Below are positions 21,663-32,784 of a DNA stretch of 64,000 nt, piece by piece. A model generated the notes under the pieces. It was not told where the DNA came from and searched no databases. It saw nothing but the letters and a program-made list of their open reading frames with translations. The translations under genes and the position numbers were made by a program. The first letter of the stretch is position 1; every line of letters begins with the position of its first letter. This DNA is from Bombyx mori (Eukaryota > Arthropoda > Insecta > Lepidoptera > Bombycidae), in contig NC_085131.1 of assembly GCF_030269925.1 (NCBI RefSeq), forward strand, positions 13,749,501 to 13,813,500, in the 5' to 3' direction.

Positions 21663-22781
21663 AATACTTTATATTGTTGATTTTTGTTCTGTAGCTGCTG
21701 ATCAAGGATTCTCATAGATAGATAGTATGCGTGTAATTTTAGTAATTTGGACTAAGAAATATATTTTGTGACAATCAGAGCGGAGTGTGGCGGGGACTCA
21801 CTGGTGTATAATAAAAACATTTATTCTAGCTTTAAACCCAGACGCAATATTATTTTATGGCAAGAAAATCCTCGCGACGACAACATCGACTCGTGGTCCT
21901 CTCGTCCTGGAATATCAAAGTGTTTGTAATCACATTTATTTCTATATCCCTTCAGATTATTATTGAGTAAAAACTAAAATAACAATTTGGGAAAATTTTA
22001 CTTTGTATTAGAAACAATTTACCAATTGACCATTAGCTAGCGAAACCACTTTGCTGATATCCATTAGCGATTTAGAGCACTCTTCATCATATATTATAGA
22101 TGGTAAGATCGTCGACTTCCGAGGTAAAGGGATTACTATTGCATCATAGTATTATCCTTTCGGTTGCGTCACAAATCAGATGAAAAATGCAGTGTATGTC
22201 CAAGCCTTGTAGGCTAACACAGATATGGATGAGACATTGAGACCTAGGTTTAGAAAAACCTGATTTTCTCTAAATCTAATTGGAATTTTGTATAATTACA
22301 GTTACATTTATTAATAAGTAGATAACTTCTTTATTATAGATCTAGTTAGTATATGCTATGCAATGTCACACAAGATAGAAAAAGGTAGTGTAAGGTAGAA
22401 CGAAGAATTTCATAAAATTCTGACAGTTACTGGATGAGGAGAACCAAAAACTAGTATCATTGGCGCATGTCATCAGACACTTTTGTCTGTCAGTGGGCTA
22501 ATTTAAGCTGTCGATGATAATGATGGTCATCTTGTAGTCAACCCAACGAATAAAACAAAACATTAGCATATAAATGGGCTCGGCGAGTTAACTGATGTTC
22601 AGTTTACGTAAATAGTTTATTGCGTTTGTAGGGTAATCTGTGCGACCTTTACTTTCAAACTTGGCAGCCTATGAGAACTTGGGACCAGCACGAAATTGCT
22701 ACCCTAATTGATTTAAATTTAAATGTGTAATGCAATTATCTATGTGTAAATATTTCAAAAATGACTCAGTAAAATATCTAC
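21663..22781. other. No feature recognised
   Basis: AT-rich; no ORF or recognised repeat. Confidence 0.45.
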
Positions 22782-23026
22782 TTTTTTTATTGCTTAGATG
22801 GGTGGACGAGCTCACAGCCCACCTGGTGTTAAGTGGTTACTGGAGCCCATAGACATCGACAACGTAAATGCGCCACCCACCTTGAAATATAAGTTCTAAG
22901 GTCTCAAGTTTAGTTACAACGGCTGCTCCACCCTTCAAACCAAAACGCATTACTGCTTCACGGCAGAAATAGGCAGAGTGGTGGTACCCACCCGCGCGGA
23001 CTCACAAGAGGTCCTACCACCAGTAA
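22782..23026 (-). repeat. Bm1 SINE, 5'-truncated
   Basis: T-run and tattgcttagatgggtggacgag through gtcctaccaccagta; body and tail only, well preserved. Confidence 0.9.
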
Positions 23027-23261
23027 AAACGTACATGTTCAATTAGAGTTCAAAGTACCCAGAGAACCACTGGATTCTAAGCATTTTTAATTATAATAAA
23101 TAGCTGTAGATATGACATTGGGCAAGTGTTGAAAGTTACAATAAAATAAGTAATATAGATTCCGATTAGGAGTACTCACGTTCTACTACGTCAATGGCAG
23201 CTTCTTGTGTGCGTAGATCATCACAAGGTGTATAAAACAAAATTCAAAGTAATCTTGCTCA

Positions 23262-23371
23262 GGAGGCAATTGCTTAACTCTGTTCCTGACGTTGCTGACG
23301 TCCATGGGGGACGGTAACCACTCACTATCAGATAGGCCGGATGCTCATCTGCCTACAAGGGTAATAAAAAA
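23262..23371 (+). repeat. 3' tail of the 15.4-kb LINE family
   Basis: cctgacgttgctgacgtccatggg through gtctacaagggtaataaaaaag type end; moderately diverged. Confidence 0.75.
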
Positions 23372-23483
23372 GAAAGATTTTCCCCCGATGGCGGTGATAT
23401 GTTAAAACTAGAATATTTTATATGAGATCGAATTATTTTCTTTGATATGTAGATTGTAAGCCTTAGTCTATTTATATCATGTA

Positions 23484-24096
23484 CTAGCTGTACCCGTCCG
23501 CTTCGCTGGGCGTTTAAAATTATCATTATTATTTCTCACCCTTAAAGATTCTCATCATTAACGCCCCCGCAACTGGTGTAGGGAGTCCAACAGTCATATA
23601 AATATTAGCTTATTCATTAAGTACATGTATTTTCTACATGAACACCAAGTTTCAAGTCAATCGGATGCATGTAGCTCAGTAGTTATAACGGAACATCCGT
23701 AAAAACCACTGTAGATTTATACTTATATCTAATATATAAAATTCTCGTGTCACAATGTTCGTTCCCATACTCCTCTGAAACCGCTTGACCGATTCTCATG
23801 AATTTTTTTATGCATATTCAGTAAGCCTGAGAATCGGTTACTATCTATTGTTCATACCCCTAAGGGATTAGGGTTGTCCACCCCTAACTTATTTTTTTTT
23901 TATTTGGACTTTTTTTTTTGTTATAGTGAGTCGTGGTTGAATGAGGTTTTGTTATTTTTATTATATATTCCCTCATCGTTCACAGCACTACATACCTCTT
24001 TCACTCATGTACACTTCATGTTTCTACACTAGAAATTCCCTAGAAATCTTATATATGGCAAAACAATGTTTGCCGGGTCAGCTAGTATATTATAGA
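23484..24096 (-). mobile_element. Non-autonomous Helitron split by a second Helitron
   Basis: Minus-strand family also seen at 19712. The CTAG end is at 23484-23487 with A at 23483. The sequence runs to 23727, is interrupted by the element at 23728-24085, then resumes for 11 bases to its TC end (GA on the plus strand, 24095-24096) followed by T. The resumed bases continue the family sequence seen in the uninterrupted copy. Confidence 0.75.
23728..24085 (+). mobile_element. Non-autonomous Helitron nested in another Helitron
   Basis: 358 bp starting TCTAATATATAAAATTCTCG and ending in CTAG, between A (23727) and T (24086). A perfect 6-bp stem hairpin GGCAAA-6 nt-TTTGCC sits at 24057-24074, seven bases before CTAG, as expected of a Helitron terminator. 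The short frame at 23941-24213 is not protein-like. Confidence 0.88.
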
Positions 24097-24534
24097 TGTA
24101 TTATGTACTTAGGAACACTGAGAGTATTAAAATTTGTTTTCAGAACCCTGAGTTCCAAAAGATATACACTAGATAAATGTAAATTTTCCATTCCATTACT
24201 TAGTTTTAAGTAAAGGGAAAATCGTTTTTGCACCCCCAATTTCATTGGCACGTCAAACAAATCGGCAATCAACGCGGCGACGTTCCCTCACTAACAAACA
24301 AATTGTTTTAGGCTGCAATCAAACACGCGTGAAACTGTGAGTAAATTTATTGGCATAGGTGGCCAGATATTCCTATCTGAATTCCTATCGCGATTGGGAT
24401 AAATGTAATAAGTACGGCGACGCGATTATGTGATTGAGGGACTCACATATTGTTGTATTGGATGATTTTTTTTGGGTAATTATCTTTTCAACCAACGTAT
24501 GCTCGTTAAGGATTTCAAACCAATGTCATACTAC

Positions 24535-24600
24535 TGAACCATGCATCCGATTGACTAGAAACTTGGTATCCATGTAGAAAATACATGACACAAATGACAT
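24535..24600 (+). repeat. Helitron fragment
   Basis: gcatccgattgactagaaacttggtatccatgtagaaaatacat is the plus-strand counterpart of the internal part of the elements at 19712 and 23484. Confidence 0.6.
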
Positions 24601-25050
24601 AGAATGACGTTTTTGCTGTCAATGTGGTTTGACGTATGACGTTTATTGAATTTGTAGACGGCGCTTTCGTCGATGGCAACCATCATTAGCCAAAGGTGTT
24701 TTATCCAGAACCACAATATTTATTGTTTCTGAATAGGATGATATTGTCACTGCCGCGCTTTTATAGTGCATCGTTATTGCGTCGAGTACGTGACAGGGGC
24801 AACAGTCTTCTGAACATCATATCGAGCAAGATCGAGGGACTGCTGATTAATAGCCTATGCAGCAGGCACTTGGAAGAAAAAAAAAACAAATGTAATTATA
24901 TAAAATGTATGTAATGATAGTTATGTGTTAGATTTTTTAAGTTACTAACATAGATTATAAGTAATTGTTACTAACAAAATATTATGGTTAAAAAACAAAC
25001 AAAAAAACTGAAATAAAATATAAATAAATAATATTCGCCTGCAGATAGCA
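24601..25050. other. No gene recognised
   Basis: A weak 72-codon frame (24696-24914) starts with GTG and has no recognisable domain; an A11 run at 24878 could be an old retroposon tail. Confidence 0.35.
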
Positions 25051-25115
25051 CTAAGGGCAGGCTTAGGGACTCGGGTAACCGTACTGTTGAGCTCGCCAAA
25101 GAGTTCGACGAGATT
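25051..25115 (+). repeat. Jockey-related LINE 3' fragment
   Basis: gcaggcttagggactcgggtaaccgtac and aagagttcgacga are the reverse complement of blocks at 28880-28960, another member of the family. Confidence 0.45.
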
Positions 25116-25403
25116 TGAGCATAGTTTTTGAAAATCTTGTAATCATATTCAATTTCGTCTACAAGTTGCGTTTGTCATTAGTGTAGATGAAATGAAGCTA
25201 CTTGGTGATAACAGACAAGGTACCCCGAAGAAAGCCCAGAGGCAGAAGTCCAATACTAAAGACCAGATACGCCCTACTCTCAAAAACTTAGTCCACGATG
25301 GGATCCGCGCAAAGTTGATAAGCAGGGCTGGCGTAGGATAATCCAGGAAAAAGTTATTAAGGAAGACCTTGATCTTCAGCATTGAGGATTATTGACGCAA
25401 GGA

Positions 25404-25824
25404 TTTATTTATTTATTGCATAGATGGGTGGACGAGCTCACAGCCCACCTAGTGTTAAGTGGTTACCGGAGCCCATAGACATCCACAACGTAAATGCCGC
25501 CACCCACCTTGAGATATGAGTTCTCAGTGAACTTACAACGGCTGCCCCACCCTTCAAACCGAAAGGCATTACTGCTTCACGGCAGAAATAGGTAGGGTCA
25601 CAAGAGGTCCTACCTACGACGTTATTCCTTCACCGTGGAAGTCAATCGCGAACATTTGTTAAGTACGTATTTCTTTAGAAAAATTGGTACCCGCCTGGGA
25701 TTTGAACACCGGTGCATCGCTAGATACGAATGCATCGGACGCTGGTCAAACTGGAAAGGCCTCCGGGCCACCAGTAATCCTTCAATCATAAAAAAAAAAT
25801 CTTACCCTTTAGGCCACGACGACT
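25404..25824 (-). repeat. Bm1 SINE, near full length, with a 58-bp insertion in its head
   Basis: Contains 3' tail, body and tRNA-like head (ending ctttaggccacgacgac). Between gcatcggac and tcttaccctttagg a foreign 58-bp block ending in A10 (25741-25798) interrupts the head. Confidence 0.85.
25741..25798 (+). repeat. Tiny poly(A)-ended insertion inside a Bm1 head
   Basis: gctggtcaaactggaaaggc..ttcaatcat followed by A10, absent from other Bm1 copies. It is best explained as a severely 5'-truncated retroposon of unknown family. Confidence 0.5.
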
Positions 25825-26013
25825 TGTAAATATACCGAAGTCTTTCAAACCAAAATCTTTTATGTGATTTCTAGAAATATGAGTAAGATTGTAAAACAAA
25901 CCCGTACGGGCCAAACATATGACTCACTATCAGTACTTGAAAAAAAAATTGTGGGAACAGTCAAGGAAGTCAAATAGCATCCCAACCCCAACCAGCAATG
26001 TTTTCTTGGTATC

Positions 26014-26149
26014 GTAACTATACTGAGATCTTAGAACTTATATCTCAAGGTGGGTGGCGCATTTACATTGTAGCTGGGCTCTAGTAACCACTTAACATCA
26101 GGTGGGCTGTGAGCTCGTCCACGCATCTAAGCTATAAAAAAAAAAAATA
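26014..26149 (+). repeat. Bm1 SINE 3' half
   Basis: Starts at gtaactatactgagatctt and ends at tctaagctataaaaaaaaaaa. Confidence 0.85.
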
Positions 26150-26475
26150 TTATAGAGGATAGGCTTCTGCTTTAAATACGTATCTTTAACAACGTTTTGA
26201 ATCAGTTAAGGCTTGAAAGCCAAATTTTCTGAAACAAAAGTAAAGATTTACTTACATAAAACATTTCCTAAGTATGAACAAGCCTTAGTAAGTTGAATAA
26301 CTTCAATCAAAACTTTCTAAGTATGCCTAAAGCTAACATAATCCCAATAATTAATTATTTATCATGTATAAGTAAGGTAAACTATACAATGCTTGGCCCT
26401 GTTTTTTAGTCCATACTTAAAGATTGAGTTATAATTATTATTTTCGGCCATCAGATTCTAGGCATACGATACTCA

Positions 26476-26572
26476 ATGGTAGGTAGCGGCTTGGCCCCTG
26501 CTATTGCTGACGTCCATGAGCGACGGTAACCACTTACCATCACAGTGGGCCATATATTTGTCTGTACAGCTA
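26476..26572 (+). repeat. 3' tail of the 15.4-kb LINE family
   Basis: caatggtaggtagcggcttgg through ggtaaccacttaccatcac; the last bases are diverged. Confidence 0.7.
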
Positions 26573-27540
26573 AGTACCTCATTGGCCATCTCTTATCACA
26601 GAATCTTATAGAAATCTCAATGCCATCCACTTTGAGAGATGAGATCGAAGAGTTAATTACATTGTGTGAATAAAGGAAAACTGGTAAAGACTGTTATTAC
26701 TAACCTAAGAGCGATTTTATTACTGACTTAGATAATAACAATGAATAATTTTATCATATAACTTACCCTGTATTCGTAATCTTCATAGCAACAATCGCTA
26801 TAAACCACATCACATTAACATGATAGATCTTATGAAATTTCCTGAATTTATATGCTTAAAATTATTGTGAGTATTTGCAATCGAAGTTAATAATAATAAT
26901 AAAATACTGCCCATATTGGCATGCTCATATGGGAAACACACTTTTGAGGCAAATTTCCCTATCAATCTTCTTACGTATAAGACCTTGAGGTAATAAAAAA
27001 ATTGAAAACAGACTATTTCAAAGACTATGTAAAAATGTATTTTATATACATAGAGAAAGCAGATTTAACCTTATACTTATCGTAAATTTATTTTGAAGAA
27101 TTAGTGTTATAAAAAAAAACTACAGACCTTTTTGCGATGGTCCTCACATACAGTTCACAATTAAACTTCTTACCAAACCGTCTCTGTAACGTAATTAGAT
27201 CCCATTTATATTCCACTGTCGTGGCTAATTAAGTTAAAACTAAAAAAAGGTTCGGGAACAACCTTTTTTTAAAACAATTTGAAGTAATTCGAAATTATTT
27301 AGCGAATAAAATGAACTGCCCGTACACCTCTCAGAGGTCAAAGGGCAGGTTTTTAATACGCTTTTATTAGCTTCAGACGTATGTATATGTGTAACGGAAT
27401 CTTTGAACAAGATTTTGACCCCCTTCAAAACGTCGGATTAACTCGAAATTTGGTATACTTATTAAGGACCGATGGCAAGAAAATATAAAAAAAAATTAAA
27501 AAAATATATTGAAAAAATTGAAATTCAACTAAAAAATTAA
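26573..27540. other. No gene; one strong hairpin
   Basis: A perfect 12-bp stem (TAAAAAAAGGTT / AACCTTTTTTTA) with a 7-nt loop lies at 27241-27271. The rest is AT-rich and unassigned. Confidence 0.4.
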
Positions 27541-28298
27541 AAATAAATAATAGTTTAGAAAAACTATTAAAACAAAATACGCTTTTATAGAAAATGTAAC
27601 TAAAAAATAGAAAATAAATTTTAATAAATTGGATTTTTTTTATTTTTTTATTGCTTAGATGTGTGGACGAGCTCACAGCCCACCTGGTGTTAAGTGGTTA
27701 CTGGAGCCCATAGACATCTACAACGTAAATCCGCCACACACCTTGAGATATAGTTCTAAGGTCTCAGTATAGTCACAACGGCTGCCCCACCCTTCAAACC
27801 GAAACGCATTACTGCTTCACGGCAGAAATAGGCGGGGCGGTGGTACCTACCCGTGCGGACTCACAAGAGGTCCTACCACCAGTAATTACGCAAATTATAA
27901 TTTTGCGGGTTTGATTTTTATTCCTATATAATATTATATTGATATTTTATTATTATTTGAGTGTTATTCCTTCACCGTGGAAGTCAATCGTGAACATTTG
28001 TTGAGTACGTATTTCATTAGAAAAATTGGTACCCGCCAGCGAGATTCGAACACCAGTGCATCGCTCGATACGAATGCACCGGACGTCTTATCCTTTAGGC
28101 CACGACGAATTAAAAATGGTGTAAGAAAAAATGATTTTATTGTAAGAAAGCGTGGGGTTGCTTTCAGGATATTATCGAAATAACCCTTCTACTCATATCT
28201 GTTCATAAAATATTTATAACTACTGATACCATGCACCCCACGCTTTTTTTACAAAAGCGTATTTTGTTAGTTTTTCTAAACTATTATTTATTTATTTG
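27541..28298. repeat. Long inverted repeat bracketing a Bm1 SINE
   Basis: Left arm 27541-27587 and right arm 28252-28298 are inverted copies: 26 identical bases (AAATAAATAATAGTTTAGAA then AAACTA), a 5-base length difference, then 15 identical bases ending CGCTTTT. A second inverted pair (aaagcgtggggt at 28147-28158, accccacgcttt at 28235-28246) lies on the right side. It may be the ends of an AT-rich element into which the SINE jumped. Confidence 0.55.
27634..28108 (-). repeat. Bm1 SINE, full length
   Basis: Complete from poly(T) to the tRNA-like head, with a ~38-bp AT-rich insertion at 27923-27960 in the linker before the tgttattccttcaccgtgg block. The B box read on the minus strand is GTTCGAATC; the A box is intact. 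Confidence 0.9.
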
Positions 28299-28565
28299 AA
28301 AGATGTTCATTAAAGGAAAAAGCATGATCCTTGGTACCCTGATAGGCTATCAAGTAACCACTAGACCAAAGTCGAAATAACAATCTTTAAATAAATAGGC
28401 TAAGACATAAAAATAGTGGAACTTTTTTGCTCTATCAACGATTCCCTGTCTTCATTTTATAAACATTGACTAGCTTGGAACTAATCCTTAGTTTAAAAAG
28501 AGGTCGTGTTAAACTATGAGAGGATATCACGGCTCTATCTATTTTTCGTGGGCTGACGGCCAGTT

Positions 28566-28690
28566 TTTTTTTGATTTTTTTGTTGCCCTTGTAGACCGAC
28601 CAGCGTACGGTCCAACTGATGGTGACTGGTTACCGTCGCCCATGGACTTCAGCAATGCCAGGGGCAGAGCTAAGCAGCTGCGTACCGAGT
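28566..28690 (-). repeat. 3' tail of the 15.4-kb LINE family
   Basis: ttgttgcccttgtagaccgaccag through taagcagctgcgtacc. Confidence 0.8.
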
Positions 28691-28796
28691 TCCAGTTTCA
28701 TCAGGATAGGCTGAGCACGGGTTCAGCCAGGAGAGGTTAAATTTTCTTAAAGCTACCCGAGTACCTCCGAAGTGGACCTAACACCTCAATGGCAGC

Positions 28797-29007
28797 TGCT
28801 TTTACTACTGGATCGAAATCGCGACCGACTATTAAGATCCGATGAGCAAGTCAGCGGGTTGATGTAAGGGTAAGGTTTCATGTTGAACTCTTTGACGAGT
28901 TCCACGAGTACGGTTACCAGGGTCTCTAAGCCTACTCCTGATGCTAGAGCTACTATGTATTTAGATGGGCAGATGCGTTCGTTTGTGTTCATGCCCTTGG
29001 ATAACAT
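28797..29007 (-). repeat. Jockey-related LINE 3' UTR, diverged
   Basis: ctactggatcgaaatcgcgacc..ctattaagatccg.tgagcaagtcagcggg parallels the reverse complement of the Jockey 3' UTR at 6620-6690. The following part (gaactctttgacgagttcc) is shared with 25051-25115. Confidence 0.55.
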
Positions 29008-29451
29008 TTAGGCCGTAAGTTCGCCTACTAAGCTAATAACATAACACTCCGTTGAGATAGTTACGTGAACCAAAGCTACAAATATCGTTCGTAGATTAAG
29101 CCAAAAGTTTCAGTATTAATTTATAAATCATTTTTATACAACATCGACGAGGCTTGCGTGAGGTGGACGTCGAATCCAATTTTACTGCGTGCCATTAGGG
29201 CGTATGCAGTACTGATTTACAGCCTGAAATTCAGATTTTTATCAGTCATAATGCGTTTCGGGTTAAAGCACCCTAAAGCTTTCGAAAGTAGCTTTTAATG
29301 AGACAGTATCGGAGCAGCTTACTGAAATAAGTTTTTTTAATTATTTATCCGTCCTCGTATCTTTTGAGTTCGTCGAAGGAAATTACTTCAAAGACAAGCA
29401 GAGGCTTACTAACTTGAATGCTTTCACCTACCATGACATATGAGGTCTTGG
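29008..29451. other. No feature recognised
   Basis: No supported gene or repeat. Confidence 0.4.
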
Positions 29452-29584
29452 TGATGGTAGGGCGTCTTATAAGCCCGTAAGGAACCGCCTTCCTGTCTAT
29501 TTTTGCCGTTAAGCAGTATTGCGTGAAGCAGTAATTAGAGGATAGGGACAGTAACCTCACAAAACCAGGTCACGTTCACCCATT
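29452..29584 (+). repeat. Degenerate Bm1 SINE
   Basis: ggtgatggtagggcgtcttata, ctgtctatttttgccgttaagcagta; large internal deletions. Confidence 0.55.
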
Positions 29585-29649
29585 AAGAAAATCTATTAAA
29601 AACTGCTTCGCATCTGATGCAGGCTAGATACTATACCTGGTGCTATACT

Positions 29650-29903
29650 TATTTCTTTTTTTTTCATTGCTTAGATTAATGGACGAGCTCACAGCCCACC
29701 TGGTGTTAAGTAGTTACTGGAGCCTATAGACATCTACAACGTAAATGCGCCACCCACCTCGAGATATAAGCTCTAAGGTCTCAAGTATAGTTACAACGGC
29801 TGCCCCGCCCTTCAAACCGAAACGCATTACTGCTTCACGGCAGAAATAGGCAAGATGGTGGTACCTACCCGTGCGGACTCACAAGAGGTGCTACCACCAG
29901 TAA
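29650..29903 (-). repeat. Bm1 SINE, 5'-truncated
   Basis: Body and tail intact from tttcattgcttagatt to gtgctaccaccagta. Confidence 0.88.
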
Positions 29904-30007
29904 ATTGTATGGACTTATACTACGCATTAGCAGCAATTAAACTTTGTGTTAATGTTGCTAGCCGATGTTATTCCTTTATTGCCGAAGAACTTTATTGTTA
30001 TTTTGAA

Positions 30008-30445
30008 GTCGTCATGGCCTAAAAGATAAGACGTCCGGAGCATTCGTGTTAAAGCGATGCACCGGTGTTCTAATCCCGCAGGCGGGTACCAATTTTTCTA
30101 ATGAAATACGTACTCAACAAATGTTCACGATTGACTTCCACGGTGAAGGAATAACATCGTGTAATAAAAGTGAAACCTGCAAAATTATAATTTGCGTAAT
30201 TATTGGTGGTAGGACCTGTTGTGAGTCCGCGCGGGTAGGTACCACCACCCAGCCTATTTCTGCCGTGAAGCAGTAATGCGTTTCGGTTTGAAGGGTGGGG
30301 CAGCCGTTGTAACTATACTGAGACCTTACAACTTATATCTCAAGGTGGGTGGCACATTTACGTTGTAGATGTCTATGGGCTCCAGTAACCACATAACACC
30401 AGGTGGGCTGTGAGCTCGTCCAACCATCTAAGCAATAAAAAAAAA
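30008..30445 (+). repeat. Bm1 SINE, full length (reference copy)
   Basis: A 438-bp copy showing the family plan. There is a ~75-bp tRNA-derived head (gtcatggcctaaaagataagacgtccgg, closest in pattern to tRNA-Arg), a ~120-bp linker (acttccacggtgaaggaataac) and a body starting ggtggtaggacc. The 3' end aggtgggctgtgagctcgtcc-aagcaataaaaaaaa resembles the tail of the 15.4-kb LINE. RNA polymerase III would transcribe it from the head. Here the A box has one change (GGCCTAAAAG) and the B box is mutated (GTTCTAATC), so this copy is probably a poor template. Confidence 0.92.
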
Positions 30446-30731
30446 GAACTTTATCAAAAAACACAAGTCCAAAAATATACATACACTTCCTCGTTTGTCA
30501 GATATCCTCAAAAGCTTAAATATCGACAGTTGCTAATCCTTGACAGGTACATTTGGGAAAACGTTCGAGCTTCTGTCATTTAGAATGGACATCGCTTTGA
30601 TCCTACCCTAGTCTCGTTGCTGTATTTCGAGTTATATAACAAACCAAAAAAGGTAAAAGTAAAAGAGTATCTCAATTCAACTTCACATTTTGGTTTAAAA
30701 AAAATTAGAAACGTCTTGTCTATTTGATTTT

Positions 30732-30980
30732 GTTTTTTTTTTATTGCTTAGATGTGTGGACGAGCTCACAGCCCACCTGGTGTTAAGTGGTTACTGGAGC
30801 CCATAGACATCTACAACGTAAATGCGCCACCCACCTTGATATATACGTGGTAAGGTCTCAATATAGTTACAACGGCTGCCCCATCCTTCAAACCGAAACG
30901 CATTACTGCTTCACGGCAGAAATAGGCAGGGTGGTGGTACCCACCCGCGCGGACTCACAAGAGGTCCTACCACCAGTAAT
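30732..30980 (-). repeat. Bm1 SINE, 5'-truncated
   Basis: T-run, tattgcttagatgtgtggacgag through gtcctaccaccagtaatta. Well preserved. Confidence 0.9.
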
Positions 30981-31132
30981 TACCACCAGATTAAAATGAA
31001 CTTAGAATTAAAATACAATTAATGCATGATTTGAGCGTATATGACCAAGCAAGACGTGTAGTGTATGATTGAAGTGCTTCCAATATGTTGGTGTTCAAAT
31101 TCTAGAGTACGTATACTTTTCCCTACCTATTT

Positions 31133-31392
31133 TCTGGTAGCCTAAGAGGATGTTGCAGCTACGCCTGAACGGGTATGTGAGCTCACGGGCTCAACCTGAG
31201 AGAATTTGCCAACACTAGCCCTAGCAAGAGCAGTGCTTCGCAGAATCTACTACTGGATCGAAATCGCGACCCACTGAGAAGATCCGGCGAGAAACTCAGT
31301 GGGCTGTGTCTGTGGGTTAGATCGCTCGTCGAACTCTCGAGGACGGTGACCGGTGCTTGAGGGTCCTAAAAGCACCGAAAGTGAGTCCTAGA
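31133..31392 (-). repeat. 5'-truncated Jockey-type LINE
   Basis: Minus-strand match to 6500-6790 of the full-length element: the gagcagtgcttcgcagaatctac block, gacccactgagaagatccggcg, and the terminal coding region gacggtgaccggtgctt. The extreme 3' end is diverged. Confidence 0.8.
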
Positions 31393-31395
31393 GTG

Positions 31396-31869
31396 TTTAT
31401 TAATTTTGCGAAATAATTACGTACTCAATACGCGATTATGAACGATATTTACAATAAAGGAAAAACAACTTTCATAAAAATTAATTCGGCTAACCTTAAT
31501 TTTGTCAATTTCTATCACGAAACGTAATGCGTGAACTGGTTTGATAACTATGCCAGCCTTTATTAGAACAGAATTGCAATTTCTTCATACTGTCTGAAGG
31601 TAGCTTTCAGCCTTCACGCAAATATCAATCTATGGGCTCCAGTAACTTATGACCAATTTTTCCGTGAGCTCGTTCAAAACTACAAAAAGTCATACTAATA
31701 ATCAACGACTAACCGTGAGCGTTCGTAAGCATTTAATGTCGATATTATAACATTAAATGTAACTGCGTTCCAATGCACAGCTCGACATTCACCTAAAACA
31801 CTTTAAGAATTTAAGATATTAAAAACCCTACGCGGACAACTTCTTCTTCAAACGAGGCTTGTGGAGAGT
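31396..31869. other. No gene; possible Bm1 scrap
   Basis: tctatgggctccagtaact..gtgagctcgt at 31631-31674 resembles a Bm1 3' end; otherwise unassigned. Confidence 0.35.
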
Positions 31870-31995
31870 ATTAAGCAGTAGGCAGCGGCTTGGCTCTGCT
31901 CCTGGCATTGCTGAAGTCCATGGGCGACGGTAACCACTCACCATCAGGTGGGCCGTACGCTCGTCTGCCTACAAAGGCAATAAAAAAAATAAAAA
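31870..31995 (+). repeat. 3' tail of the 15.4-kb LINE family
   Basis: cagtaggcagcggcttggctctg through tctgcctacaaaggcaataaaaaaa; only a few substitutions relative to the intact LINE, so a fairly recent truncated copy. Confidence 0.88.
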
Positions 31996-32076
31996 CTGAA
32001 CCAACAATAATTCTATGTGAAACTTTCAAAAACCCATTTAGGTACCTCACGATCCGATCTACCTATGAAACATTAA

Positions 32077-32651
32077 GTCTACGGGCACGAAATTTGTGAT
32101 GGCTGAGCGATGGCGGCAGCGGGGCGACGCGACACGGAGCGGGTAGGCAGCGATATCTCGCGCGGGCACGAAACAAGCTGGCGGGCAGTCGCGCTTGAGC
32201 AGGTTTGTGCGAATCATGAGTTTACGTCGAAGAGAACTATTGGAGCCTAGTCCTATTGAGAGAATTATTATTACCTAGAGATGGTGTTCATCCAATAAAT
32301 CAACGAAGACGCAATTTGTGAGAATTTTCTACGCTTTATTACGAGCTAAGGTGTCATTCAATTAAATTTTAAATTCCTTGTTAAATTATAAATTCCTCAT
32401 TATCAATTTCCATTACTAAAATAATAACTGAACACAACACTGTGTACCCGCGCAAGCGACGAAACCAAAGTAGTTTGTTCTCGTCGCTTCCGCGTCGCCG
32501 TCGCCCCATCATCGCCCGTACATCGCTCGATCGCCCCGCTCCGCCATCGCCCGTTTCGTGCCCGTCCCCATACTGTGCAATGCTTTTGTATACATCGCCG
32601 TCGCGCCACTGTCGCCATCGCTCGGCCATCGCAAGTTTCGTGTCCGTAGAC
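32077..32651. mobile_element. GC-rich MITE with ~50-bp TIRs and TAA target duplication
   Basis: Left arm begins GTCTACGGGCACGAAATTTG and the right arm, read on the minus strand, begins GTCTACGGACACGAAACTTG. Similarity continues through gatggc.gagcgatggcg..agtggcgcgacg. The element is flanked by TAA at 32074-32076 and 32652-32654. It is 575 bp, non-coding, with many GCGACG/CGTCGC units, and much more GC-rich than its surroundings. A 3-bp TAA duplication is the signature of PIF/Harbinger elements, so a Harbinger-type MITE is the best guess. Confidence 0.7.
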
Positions 32652-32784
32652 TAAGAGTCCCGCTGTTTTCCGGCACGTAACGAGGTTCGACATGTTAGCG
32701 TGCCCGGCGGGTGTCACGGGGCGCCGTGTGAGGCGATGTCCGCATGACACTGACATTAAGAACCGGCAGCGAGAAACGACATAT

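Noticed and set aside
30787..30999. ORFs of 60-90 codons with recurring peptides such as VTGAHRxLQR or MEVNREHLLSTYF
   Set aside because: They are conceptual translations of Bm1 SINE copies, which explains why the same peptide recurs at 25635, 27977, 30787 and 36167.
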